Positions 1-11,519 of a stretch of 64,000 nucleotides of DNA are shown piece after piece. Source of the stretch: Lanius collurio. Its lineage: Eukaryota > Chordata > Aves > Passeriformes > Laniidae. Positions within the stretch are counted from its first letter, which is position 1, and every line of letters starts with the position of its first letter. The stretch lies in NCBI GenBank assembly GCA_020086605.1, contig JACBWW010000093.1, forward strand, positions 912,218 to 976,217, written 5' to 3'. The translations under genes were made by a program, and so were the position numbers. A model generated the notes under the pieces. It was not told the origin of the DNA. It made no database searches and worked only from the letters and a program-made list of their open reading frames with translations.

Positions 1-868
1 GACACAAGGATGTTTTTTCCTCAAAGCTGGGCTGCTCTGAGATCTGAATGAATTGACAGGTCTGAAGGCCCGTATTTATGCAGGAGATCACATCACATTA
101 GTTCCGCGGTCCCCTCTGACCTTGTACTTCTCAATCTCTTACATTCCCAGGATACTCATCATTGCAACAACTAACTGCTAAAATTAGGGCTGAGTTAACG
201 ATTTAATATATTTACATATATGATAAAGTCTGATAGAAATCTGATCATTGGTATTATTATGAATTCACTGTTCTGATCACTCCTGCTCAAGCAGTGTGGG
301 GACTGAAAGTCTCAAGCAACAGATCAATGAAAATTATTAGAGGCCTGGGAAGATTTCTGTGGGAGGTGGAATTGAAAAGATTAGGACCATTTAGTTCAGA
401 GAGAGGATGAAAAAGAATGGACATGAAAAATCAACACAGCAGCAACAGCCAGGTAGGCACCCTAATTTTGCACATTCTGTGCCTGCAAGAAAGTCCCACT
501 GTGCCTTGCAGTTGGTCCTGTGGGTATTTATGGGATTGTTTCTGTTCACTAAATGAACGAGCAAAATCCTTCCAGCCAGGTCACCCTGACATCTGAAACT
601 ATTTCCAAAAAGCTACTGTGGCAGGAAAACCTGGGTGTGGAAATGCAGGTGAAGGGAGTGTGTGGAGAGGATCCAGCCAGTGGAGATGGCGACTCACGTG
701 GGGGTCACCACCCCGCCATCCCTCCTGGACACGCCGCAGAGCTGTGAGTTTGCATCCCCTTTCCCTCCCCTGCACTCTTGGCCAGTTCCCACAGAAACTC
801 CTCGGATTACAGGTTGTTGGGAGCTTCGTGGTCATTTTGGGGCTGTTCCCCCTGATGCTCACCTGATG
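1..868. other. Unique non-coding sequence
   Basis: No gene, repeat family or RNA was recognised. The first 450 bases are AT-leaning; the 550-870 part is more GC-rich and carries short overlapping frames on both strands, none with splice or codon features suggesting an exon. The right edge is the terminus of a minus-strand LTR. Confidence 0.5.
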
Positions 869-1391
869 TGTCGCTGCCGGGGCGGTCACGACACACACAG
901 ACAGTGCCTCTTTGAAGGGCCAAAAGGTCATTTATTAAACAAAGCAGCCTCTTTTGTATGTTGTCATTTGTGTTACAGATTCATTGGCTGCCATGCTATT
1001 ACAACAGACTTACTGGCTACCACTAACTAAAACATACAGCCATTGGCTACCTATGGAATAAGCATTCAAGCATTCAGAAAAATAACAAGTGCAGATATGT
1101 TGCTGTTTTCTCCTTCTACTGTTTAACTTTCCTGCTTCTGTTGTTACTACCTTCTCATGGGTAAAACTAATTGTTTTTCTTCTCATGGACTTTTCTCACA
1201 GCCGTTCTCTAGCTGAAGTAACAGGCCTGAGCCATAATTTTACAAAGGCAACAAGGCCTTAATTTTATAAGATTTTACTTAAATGCCACTGAAAGGTGCA
1301 GTGAGGAATGAGACGCTTCTTAGCATATCCCAGCTCTTGAGTCCCCTCAAAGTTCAGGAGCTGGTGAAAACCTGGTCGCTACCAGGGGACA
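869..1391 (-). mobile_element. Solo LTR of an avian endogenous retrovirus (minus strand)
   Basis: Read on the minus strand the element begins TGTCCCCTGG near 1,391 and ends GGCAGCGACA at 869, giving TG...CA termini. A reverse-complement AATAAA lies at 931-936, about 65 bases inside the 3' end, where the R/U5 border of an LTR is expected. The last segment resembles U5 ends of songbird ERV LTRs as I remember them. Two CCAAT boxes (ATTGG on the plus strand at 983-987 and 1,042-1,046) and a related third copy near 1,011 sit in U3. No clear target-site duplication was found, so the 1,391 boundary is approximate. No gag, pol or env sequence lies beside it. ERV1 versus ERVK assignment would need a library search. 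Confidence 0.6.
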
Positions 1392-4209
1392 TGGAGGGTT
1401 AAATGGCATTTCCAAAACAGCTGCATCCTTCTGTCAGTCTGTCAGGCTGGCATTTTCCCAACAGACATGGTCCGTTTGTCTCATCAGCACTGACTTGGAG
1501 CTGAGATGTCCACTCCCTATCCATCCCCTGATCGCTGCCACACTGACCCATGGTGACCCATCCCACTGGGGTCCCCCGGTGCCAACAGTCACTTCATACT
1601 TACCCCATGTGAGGGATAAGTCATCCAGCCCCAGTCTCCCAGGATTGTTGACGTGTCTAGCAAGTTCACTGGAAAACACAGGAGCAAAAGCTGTGTTAGA
1701 AAGCTTTGTCCCCGTCCCCAAGGAGTGAGGAACAGAGCCACCATGAAGAAGCCCTCCTCACATGCCACTTCCTTGAAAATGCCTCCCACCCATCAATCTT
1801 TCCCCAGGGACTGCCTGGCTGGATATGAGGCAGGTATGGAGTTTGGGATGGCAACAAGCGATGCTCTCCAGAGCTGGTGGTTCAGGATAGAGTTGAGCCC
1901 TGGCCCAAGCACTGAGAACAGTGTGACCCTTTGGAGGAGAAGAGGCTGCAAACAATACGTTGGAGGGGATGCAAAGCAAGGAAGAGCTGTGGAAACAAAA
2001 TCCCAGCACCAGGGTGTCCACCAGTCCCACCTTGGGCCTGGTGCAACTGGGGCATCATTCCTCAGCTGGCCACTTCTCCTCTGGAAGCCCTTTAGGCTCA
2101 GCTCCCTCCCAGCATCACTGGTTTGAAGTCTGCACTCCAGCAGCTGCTGTAATTGCACACTGCAGTGCCCAGCTGCAGCACAAAGAGACTCCCCATGGTC
2201 CTGGCTGACACCCCACTGGAAAAGTCCATCAAAGCCAACCCCTCCAAATCCCTGCCACCACCAGGAGCCTGGCTTAAAGAGGAGACAGAGGCAAACTGCA
2301 GGAAGAGGGGAGCAGATTGTGTGGGGGGAGAGGCGAGGATGCTTTCCAATGTGCTCAGGAGCTTCCTGTGGAAACCTGTGCAGTGGCAGCAGTAGAGGAT
2401 GCCATGGCACTGCTGCCTCTGAGCCATCTGAGCCCCACGCCCAGATCCTGCAGCACCAGGCAGAGAGCCTTGCCCTGCCTGATAACCCTGACTTGCTCAG
2501 CACCTGGGGAAGAAACCCAAGGCCCAGCTCCATGGTGCAGATCCAGGGGGATGGAGGCTTGGGGGAGGGTGACAGCAAGGTGCCCTGACCCTTGGGAATG
2601 AGGGCAGTGGGCACCTCGATGCCTCAACAGCACCAGGCTCCCACACGGATCCCCAGTGCCTCCAGCTTTCCCCATTCCCTTTCCCCTGAAGCCACCCAGT
2701 GAGGTCAATGCCTCCAGAGGCTTCATCTTTGCTGGTTGCCTTTCCTCACCCTTGAGGAGCACCAAACTGGACTGGAGGCACTTTGCCACAGCATCTCTCT
2801 GCAGCACCAGGGCTGGGCTGGTCCCTGGGCTCAGGAGGGACAGTGGTCTTGTTGTCATAGCAGGGACAGGGCATATCAGGACAGCAGCTCCAGTCCTGAC
2901 AGAGCCTGGGCTCAGCGTAAGGCTGGTCCCTGTAGCCTGAGGAACGGGCGCCACTTTCATTTACTATTACCAGGCAGGAGAGGAGAGGGGGGGAGAGAGG
3001 AGCAGAGACGTGAGCTGGCTGTGAAACACCCGGACGTCATGCTCCTGACAGAGCAGATTAGGAGCTTTTGAGGCATTTATTAATGTTAGCAGAACAATTT
3101 GAAAGAATTTCCAGGGTTTCTTGTGTGGTTCCATTGGCCCAACAGCAGGCCAAGCCCCTCCACTCCCCACGCAGCGCTGCTCCCACTGCTGAAGAGGCCC
3201 CTTGCCCTCAGCACGGAGTAATTACCTCGGAGATCTCAAATCCATTTTTATTTGTTATTGTTAATCTGAAGATTTTCTGCCTATTTTCCCTGGGTAATTC
3301 GCCCAGCAGGAGCCCAGGCTTGGGAGTTTCCCTGCTCACAGTGCAGGAGCACAGTCCTGGTGACCCTCAGCAGGCAGGCTGCAGAGAGGGGACAGCTTTT
3401 GCAGACCCTCTCTCCCCCCCACTGTGGTCTCTGCACCCTCTTTCCCACGCTGGGATGCTCAGCAATGGATGTGGCTGCCTCGCACTGCTCTGCAGGCAGC
3501 AGGAGGAGCCTGCATGGATTGGGGTCCAGCAGGAGCATCGTGTTGTGAGGAATGATGCTTAGAGCACACAGTGGGGGGTACCCCAGACTTGTCTGCCAAC
3601 AGTGTGTGGGACCTGGAGCCAGCTTGCTACGCCCCATCCCACCATGATGACCATGTGGTCATCACCCAGTCTCACAGAAATGTCGTGACGACTTGAAGGA
3701 GTCATCTCCTTTCGGATGCTTTGGTTCCCAGACAACCTATACCAGCTTGCATCCCTGCATCCCACCCATGGTCAGATTCCTCTTTGCAGGAAGAGGGATA
3801 AGTTATTTCTTTTATTCCCTCGATTCAGCCAAGTGCACAGAGCCCTGCATTTAAAGCCCACACAGCGGGCACTGCACAAACACAAAGGCATTGTGCGTCC
3901 TAGAGCTCCTGTTAACTCATGGGATAGCACACACGCCTGTGGATCCCCGTGTCCATCCAGCAGCACTGCCACACGCTCAGATATGGGGACACCAACACTC
4001 TCCCAAAACCCCACTGGTTACAGCCCAGGTCACAGCCCAGCTCCGAAGGGAACTCGCCACACCTCATGCGACAAGTGCCCGTCCAGCCCCACGCAGGTGA
4101 GCGCCCGGCTGCGCTGCTTCTCCGGGGGTGATGCTCAGAGCCCGCCCTCGATGCTGCAGGGTGAGCAAGACCACCACAAAGGACTCCTTTCAGCTGAAAT
4201 ATTTTTTCA
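1392..4209. other. Unique non-coding sequence
   Basis: About 2.8 kb of moderate-to-high GC sequence without a recognised gene or repeat. It carries several open frames, the longest 273 codons on the minus strand at 1,793-2,614, but opposing frames overlap it everywhere and the protein is low in recognisable domains. This is typical of stop-poor GC-rich intergenic DNA. Confidence 0.5.
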
Positions 4210-4214
4210 GAAAA

Positions 4215-4538
4215 TGTGCTGGTTTGGGAGACCTCTCTCCTACAGCTGGGCAATTCTGTTTGATGTTATGGACTGTCTACACATATCAGTCTCAAACCGC
4301 AAGCTCCATTTTGTTTTCCTTAGCACCATTTTGTCATTTCCCTATTCTGTGCCTTGGCCTTGCCTCGGCGTATTGAGCCAAAACACCAGGAGGTGTCAGG
4401 GGGAATTCTCGCCCTGGTGGAAAAGCTGTCAAGCCTGATTGCCTGTTCAAATGGAAGCACCTAGGAGCAGCAGGTCGCTTCCCAGCACAACTGGGGTCTG
4501 CAGACGGAGCCTCACTTAAGGCAGACCCTCTTGCTGCA
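4215..4538 (+). mobile_element. Possible short LTR (solo, uncertain)
   Basis: The segment starts TGTGCTGGTTTGGG and ends TTGCTGCA, giving TG...CA termini. It is flanked by GAAAA (4,210-4,214) and GAAAG (4,539-4,543), a five-base near-duplication with one mismatch. Inside are two copies of a CCATTTTGT motif about 30 bases apart, which could be U3 direct repeats. No TATA box or canonical AATAAA was found, and no retroviral gene adjoins. The call rests on termini and flanks alone. Confidence 0.33.
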
Positions 4539-4619
4539 GAAAGTTGTGTGGTGTAATGGCACATGAGTGTTGCACATTGCAGCCTCACAGATGCAGACTA
4601 GGCAGGAGTCAAAGTGTGT

Positions 4620-4860
4620 GAACCAGTATATGATGTATGTGTATATCATATTTATACCTACATCTCTATTTTTGTGTCTATATCTGTATCCATTTCCATA
4701 TCCCGATCTACCAAATTCTAAACCCTGCTTGGGAAGAGTGAGGGAGCTGAGACTGGGACTAGCATCCAGAGGATGTGTGTTTTTCTTGGGACCATATATC
4801 TCTGTATATCTCTAACTTAAATATATATTTATATCAATATCTATATCATCTATAAAGAGT
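4620..4860. repeat. AT-rich degenerate TATATC/TATCTG tracts
   Basis: Two low-complexity blocks (about 4,627-4,710 and 4,790-4,858) are made of degenerate TATATC, TATCTG and ATATAT words, separated by about 80 bases of ordinary sequence. They look like decayed microsatellite sequence. No coding meaning is suggested. Confidence 0.6.
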
Positions 4861-6156
4861 GAGCACTCAGATACCCTTCCCAACACGTGCACTGGTGGCC
4901 ACAGCTCCGGCAGGGATGTACTGGTGTGCACGAACCTCGCGGTCTCACATCCAAGCATCCCGGGCTCAGGAATGGGCTCGTGGTATTTAGGGGAGCCTGT
5001 GCATCCTCAGCCCACCCTGGGTTCCTGGTGGGCTCATGGAACAAGCCTGGGGGTGACACACTGGTGGATGTGCTGAGCCTCTGGAAGAGCAGTGGGGGAC
5101 CAAAGAAGGCTCTGAGCACCCTCGCTAATTGTTAACCCACTGCGGTCCTCCCTCTAATTACTCCACCGTCTCCCTCTTAGGCAGGGGCTTTGTAGCGCAA
5201 GCGTGGGGAGGAAGGGTCAGTGGGAGCAGCCCTGTTCCCTTGGGCTTCAGTTCCTCTCCATCACAACTTCAAAGGCCTCCCAAGATTCACAGCAAGGCTC
5301 CCCCCATGCAACAACGCCTTTTGCATCGATAATTAAACTCTTATCAGCGCAGTTTGGCTGCTCCCCACTACCCAAAGACCAGCAGGCTCAGCTCCACAAC
5401 CCCAGCAGGTCTGCACACCTCACACCGTCCCCACAGCCCCAGCCCCTCTTCTTGGGGGAACGACTCAGGGAGGGTTATCCACAGTGGGAAGAGAGGCTGA
5501 GAAAGGGGCAGCGAGAGGCTCCCTGAGAGGAGGGGAGCAAGAGCCATTGGCATTCATTTCCCACAATCTGGGGACGAACTTTGAAGGGGCAGGTGGGGCT
5601 GGGGAGGGTCAGCTATTTGTGTCCCACCATTTAATCCAAGGGCCGGATGAAAAGGCAGCTGTGACCTTTCCAACTCAGGAGGCAAAGCTGAGACACAAAG
5701 TTGTGTCTTACTGGCCTTGGAACATGGCGAGGGGACAGGATAGGAAGCTTTGCTTTCAGCATCCTGATCCCTGGGACAATATTTATCCTTAAGGAATGAA
5801 AAATAGCCATTTATTCCCCGACACGCGAGGCCAGCCGATGGGGCTGGGAGGGAGGAGCAGCGCGCCGGGAGGGTGGGTCAGCTCTCCCCGTTCAGCAGCT
5901 GTGTGCAGGGAGGTTCCCCACAGCTCCAGGTCAGCACTGGGGTGCTGCTCTGCCACACCAGCAGCCAGATCCAGCCAGGATTTGTCCAGCAGCTGCTCAT
6001 CCCCAAGGCTGCACGGACTGAGAACACAGCGGGGATGGGGCTCCCCTCGGCACTCGCAGGGTTTAGGAAAGCACTGCGGGTAGATCCAGAAAATATCATC
6101 AAATCTGGCAGAAATTTTGGATTTCCACTCTTCTGGAAGTGCCAAAATCAGGCTGG
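4861..6156. other. Unique non-coding sequence
   Basis: Moderate-GC sequence with no recognised repeat, RNA or exon. Open frames are short, overlap on both strands and show no domain. Confidence 0.5.
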
Positions 6157-6295
6157 AAAACAAAACAAAAGCCAAAAAAAAGAAAAAAAAAAGAAAAAAA
6201 AAAAAGAGAGAGAGAAGAAAAATCCCAACCAACCAAAAAAACCAACCAACCCCTCCCCCCCCAAAAAAAACAAACCACCAAGGTAAAAAAGAAAC
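6157..6295. repeat. A-rich low-complexity tract
   Basis: Runs of A interrupted by G or C give AAAAC, AAAAG, a short GA run, and then ACCA-type words with a C run. Lysine-rich frames on the plus strand and phenylalanine-rich frames on the minus strand across it are products of the low complexity. No retroposon body with target-site duplications was identified next to the tract. Confidence 0.8.
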
Positions 6296-7680
6296 ATTTT
6301 CAAACTAAAGCCGTGCTGCTTTTTGGCTGTGCCCTAATTCCCATTTCAGGATTTCTTCTCAGACCTCCAGATTGTTGCTGTGAACCTTCTGTATTTAATT
6401 TTATATCATTTTGTAATGCATCAGGAGCAGCAATGCCCATAAGGACTGCCCAGAGGGTCACCCCTTTTCACTATACCCAGAGCAGGAGATACTTTGATGT
6501 AGGAAGAAAGCTTGTTTGTTCAATCAGTGCTAACAAAAAGCCCCAGTTCAGGTTTTAAAAATAAAATTATCAACCTGATCCTTCCAGCCCCTGCATGATA
6601 TGTAAGATAATGTGCAGCGCAAGAGCATAACCTGTGGTAAGACTGAGGTGTTGTGAAATAATGCAAAAAATGAAACAAAACAAAACAAAACACCCTGAAT
6701 AAAGTATTTCTAAGGCTAAAACCCTTGAAATTATAGGGCAGTTTTTTTCTTCCTAGAAAAAAAAAAAAGCACATCAAAAGCCAAACAACAAAAAGCTGTT
6801 CCCTCTCAAAACTACTGGTGAGAAAATAGAGATGTAAAATTGTCATATTTCCTGCTTGCTTTGAGACTCCCGGTGTTTGTGCCTAGTGGGACAGACAGGG
6901 AGAACTGGGCATGCTGGTGTAGGAGACCCAAATCCCACACGCCACCCACCACTGGGCAGGGTGTCACGGTACTGGTGAGCACCCACCCCCAGCACAGGCG
7001 GCACTGCCCCGGCACAGCCCCGCGGCACTCACTGGTTCCAGTGCAAGCTGGAACTGGGAATGTCAGAGCCGCCCGGGCTGTGCCAGGGCTGTGCCAGGGC
7101 TCGAGCATGGGTGTGCGGGGCTGCACGGGCTCAGAGGGAGGGTGAGCCCACACTTCCATGCCCCTGGTCCCACAGCCAGTGGGAAGGAAACTATTTCAGA
7201 CTCTAGGGGTGACTGGGCTCGTTGTAATTCAGAACAGAAGCCAGAGGAGGAGGTGGGAAGGTTCTGGGGATGGGGGATGAGAAAGGTCAGGCAGGCAAGA
7301 AATTCCACAGAAACCAATCCAATGTGAGCAGGGGAAGGAAGCAAGACAGGAGAAGGTGCACTGGGGTCCCTGTGGCCCTGGAGAAGGCACAAGTGGTGCC
7401 CCAGGTCTGGATTTGGCCATCTGGGAGTCACATGAGTCTTTTCCACAATGTCCCCAGCCTGAGGGACAGCACAATGACACAGCCCTGTCCATCAGCAGAG
7501 AGGAGCCACTCCTTGACATCTCAGCTGGCTAAAGCCCAGTGAGAAAGGATGGATTTAACCCCCACACCACCAAAGGGCTCCTGGCTTCCCTGACCACTGT
7601 CCCCAAAGCCAGAAGCTTGAGGAACAGGCCCACACCTGAACTGGGACTTCCCACTTTCTGCTGAGCCGCAGTCCAGGTGC
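6296..7680. other. Unique non-coding sequence
   Basis: Contains a short (AAAAC)n stretch near 6,675-6,690 and a short A run near 6,757-6,770. Otherwise no gene or repeat was recognised. Confidence 0.5.
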
Positions 7681-7772
7681 AGGGACAGCCCAAACACCTC
7701 ATGGTACCAGTAATGCAATATCATGACAGCTTTTAAAAATGACACAGGGGTTTTCTAACACAAAATAAATGT
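7681..7772 (+). repeat. Diverged repeat copy A
   Basis: This segment aligns by eye to 8,557-8,650 in the same orientation. Shared landmarks in order are GGGACAGCC, CTCAT followed by a degenerate TACCA/TACCACT word, TAAT, AATATCA, TTAAAAAT and CTAACACA. Identity looks roughly two thirds over about 90 bases. It could be an ancient segmental duplication or two copies of an old interspersed repeat; the family was not recognised. Confidence 0.5.
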
Positions 7773-8556
7773 CTTCTGCTTGCAGTCAGCAACACTTCTG
7801 TGGTACAGACTCCCAGAAATGGGAGCTGTGTCCAGAGGGGTTTGTCCCAGTGTCCTCATACCAGTCCCGACTCCCTCTTTTCTCACATCTGTTGGATATA
7901 ATGAAATAGACACAAATATATTTTCAGCTTTAGCCACTGAGGTTTCCAACCTCTGCTGCATTTTTTGGACATTGAGGCTCATGCCAGGTAAGCTGCTAAC
8001 ACCGTCCCAAGGCCTTTTCCCAGAGTATCTCACTCCCCATGTGCCCACTTTGTGCCTTTTTTTGGATTTGGAAGATTCCTTATCCCAAACTGCCACTTCC
8101 CATGCCACCCACAGTGACTCAGGCAGACCTGGCATTGGAGATCTGTGCCTTTATCAGAGCCAGAGCAAACCTTCCAGCACCCTGAAAATGCCACCCTGCC
8201 CTTCCCACTGATCCCTGTGTCCTAGCAGTCCTGGCACAGCTTTGAGTGTTATCCTCTCTGGAATCCTCACTAGGGAAATGTGGGTTTTACAAATGTGCTC
8301 GCTTATCTGGATTATCTGGAGGGGCTTTGCATGGCAGTTTTTCAGGCTGTCATATGCTTTTTCCCTAATTTCTCTTAGGACATCTTTGCTCTCACACCAG
8401 TTGGCCACCCTAAACCGTGCTGAGCTGTTTGTACCCCAGTGACATTTCTAATGCAAGATAATTTCTTTTAAAGGCTTTTGCCTTTGCTCTCTTAAAAATA
8501 GCTTTCTAAAATGGAACATTTTCACAGACAAAAATACCAATACTAACCGCGTTTGA
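7773..8556. other. Unique sequence between two diverged repeat copies
   Basis: No gene was recognised. A minus-strand frame of 84 codons (8,154-8,408) has no detectable domain and is probably chance. Confidence 0.45.
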
Positions 8557-8650
8557 GGGGACAGCCTGAATATCTCATACCACTGGTAATTAAATATCAC
8601 CAAAGTCCTTAAAAATTGCAAGGAAGGCGCCTAACACAGAAGGTATTTCA
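8557..8650 (+). repeat. Diverged repeat copy B
   Basis: Partner of the segment at 7,681-7,772 with the same order of short shared words. The two copies lie about 0.9 kb apart in direct orientation. Confidence 0.5.
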
Positions 8651-10900
8651 TCCAAAGAAAGTCCCAGGGACTTGTGGCATCGTTGGTGCTGGGATGGAGC
8701 TGGGATGGAGCTCATCTATCGAGCTGAAGCCAGCACTGTTGCCACTCACTAATGTGATTAAATAAATATTTTAAATATTGGACATAGAGCAGAAGATAGC
8801 ACAGGCACAAATATGATAACCAGGGCTGGAGGTAAAGAAAAATCACAGAAGAGCCCAATCTGCTTGTGCCCACAAGGGCTGCGAGGTGCCCAGGTTGAGT
8901 TTAGCACTTCCACAGCCAAAAAATATGGTCTCTTTAATCCTGCAGGAAAAGTCTAACCAGAATAAATGGCTGGAAGATGAAGCCAGGGAAATTTGTATTA
9001 GGGAGAGAGGAGGCCGATTTTTAAAGGCTGGGGCTGATGAGCCCTTGGAAGGGATTATTAAAAGCAGCACTGCCTTTGTTGATATCTTCAGATAAATGGT
9101 GAATTCCTTTGTGGACACTATCCCTGGGCCAAACACACTTCATTAGGCTTTACTGGTGTGCCTGGATGTGATCCATTGAGGAGCCACATCCTTTACAGGC
9201 TGTTTATGACACCCGAGTACCGCGCATCGCCATGGGCAGGACAGGAGGGGTTTGTTTCATTTTTAAGGGAATACCAGTGACTGATCCCACCACACACTTT
9301 GGAACTGGCAGGGCTGAAGGGGTTAATCGCCCCTGTGACAGAGGAATCATTTTGAGTGTTGGCCAGGCAAACAGGCTGGGTTAGGAGAATGAACTATCAA
9401 AAACTGTCAGGGTATGAATAGAGTTATCATATGAATGGATGTGCCCCTGGAGATAAAGGCAGCACCGAGGACGGCCAGCGAGGCCAGCAGAGACAGGCAA
9501 AACACAGCACCCGCCCAGAACAAAGAGCAGAGGTGTCAGGATGGCTCCATGAAACCAGTGCTCCCCAAGCCCTGTCGCCGGGACCCAGCACCGATGCTGG
9601 GATGTGTGGGATGAGCTTCCACCCTTCCTGAGCATCTCTGGGGCCTGGCGTTCACTGCTGGGTTGTTGGGTTGGGGGGGGGGGGTTGAGTAAAATATTTT
9701 GCTTACCATCTTTCAGCAATTGAAAAAATAAGGAATTCTTTCCTCACTGTAGCAATTCCTCGGGTTTTCAGTTGTACTTAAATTTGGCTTCATCAGATCC
9801 ATTTCCACCATCACCAAAATGGGCGCTCATTTATTGTCACTGGAAACAACCCCTTGCAATTTCAGGAAACAAGAATTCAAAGAGAATGAAAAAATCTGCC
9901 AGAGTAGGTGTGTATTGTGCATTGGTGTGTTATTTTTCTGCAAATTTTGGAGGTTGATTTTCTAGAAGTTTTATACGCTATTAATACAAGAGGGATGAGA
10001 ATGAAGATGGCATCAGAAACACACCCCCATAAACCTACCTAAAATTATGCAAATATTTGCTTTATTTCAGCATTTTGAGAGTAATCAAAAACTTAAACAC
10101 CCCCCAGATTTTTTTCCCACTAGCCTAAATCAGCTCCCTGTTTCAAACCAATGCTTCTCCCTCCCCCATCACCAGAAGTCCATATGCCTGAACGTTCGTT
10201 TCCTATCCTTACAGAGCCACACGCATCCCCACAGCCTTTTTGAAACGGAAAAGGCGATTTCCTCTCCCTTTCAGTGCCTTGCTTTTCCCGCAGCCCCGAC
10301 TTCGGCATTGCTGCACAGGAGTAGGAAAGAAGCGTTGAATAAACATGCAGATGAGTTTTTAGCTTTTTTTTTTCTGTTTGAGCAGAGGGGCAATTAATGA
10401 GATTACAATGAGAGATTAGAGGGAGAGACCCCCATGAACCCTTCCTGTGGCCCCCGTTTCAGCAGTGCAGCAAGCGGCTGGGTTTTCCCAAGGATCCTGG
10501 GGCTTTCCCCCACCCCATCCCCGTTGAGTGGAGGGACAAAAGCCCACCACCGTGGTATGAGGAAAAGACGAGGGTCCCCTCATCGTCTCTGCATCCTCCC
10601 CTGTACATCACCCCATCCCCATCACCGGCTGTTTGCCTCAGCCAGCCCGACGTGCCCCAAAATGCTGGGGGAGATGTCCCCAAATCCCCCTTCCTGCTTC
10701 ACCAGGTCGCCACAAGGACCACCCCAAGCTCACCCGTGGGCCATGGGGTCCATGTTGTGATGGGGAGGTCACTCAACTCATGGACAGAAGGCAGAGCTGA
10801 GGGCATCACATGGGAGGGAGAAGACCCCCAGCAGCATTTGAAGTGCCATTTTGGGGCAGAAAATACAATTTTGTTACCTTCCACCAGAGCTCCAAATGTG
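8651..10900. other. Unique non-coding sequence
   Basis: Includes a small direct duplication of GCTGGGATGGA near 8,690-8,712 and a G run at 9,673-9,684. Frames on both strands at 8,843-9,136 overlap and show no domain. No gene was recognised. Confidence 0.5.
9661..9690. repeat. G-rich tract with 12-G run
   Basis: GGTT/GGGTT words lead into an uninterrupted run of about 12 G (9,673-9,684). It resembles vertebrate telomeric repeat only superficially, because no tandem TTAGGG unit is present. Confidence 0.7.
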
Positions 10901-11115
10901 GTAATTTCTGCTCATCTAATTTTCTTTCAATAAAACAAAGATATTTCATATTTTATTATTTAACTTCAACTCAAGCTATAATATAAAATACCCACTTTAA
11001 TATTTTCACCTATGCAACTCAGTGTGCAATAGTGTAAATATTTTAGTCTCTCGTACTTCATATTATTGAAAATAACTTTTCTACCTCCCTGCTCTAAAGC
11101 AATTTAATAATTTCA
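10901..11115. other. AT-rich block
   Basis: Strongly AT-rich sequence with many TTTAAT, AATATT and TTATT words lies between GC-rich flanks. There is no repeat unit and no coding frame. It could be a nuclear-matrix-type or conserved element, but nothing proves function. Confidence 0.4.
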
Positions 11116-11519
11116 GACAATTCTTTTTTCAGTGCTTCAAATGAAAATCTTCCACATCTTGCAAATTTTTACCCCTCTGTAAAAAAAATCTGAGTTTTGG
11201 CTTTCAATGCATTTCGCAATGGCTGCCGTGCTGAAATGGGAGATTTCCCACGGAATGGCGATTCCCTTTTCCTCCTATTTCTCAGGCACCCCTGCACACA
11301 ATACTGAAAGGAATAAAAAATATAAGCTTAAAACTTCTTGGAACAAATATTTCAGGAAAGATAAAGGCACTGGGAGCTCTTGGAAAGAAAAAAACCTAGG
11401 ATTGAATCTGTTTTTTTGGTTAATACATGTTTTTATACACCAATTGCCTCCCAATACATGCATGCAGAGTGTAGCACACCCCGGCCTGAAATTTGCTTTG
11501 CGGTTGTAATTTTCTACCC

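Noticed and set aside
1793..2614. 273-codon minus-strand frame
   Set aside because: Cysteine/proline/serine-rich chance frame overlapped by many others; no domain or splice support.
6139..6558. Lysine-rich 139-codon plus frame
   Set aside because: Produced by the A-rich low-complexity tract at 6,157-6,295.
9661..9690. Interstitial telomere repeat
   Set aside because: No tandem TTAGGG unit, only GGTT words and a G run.
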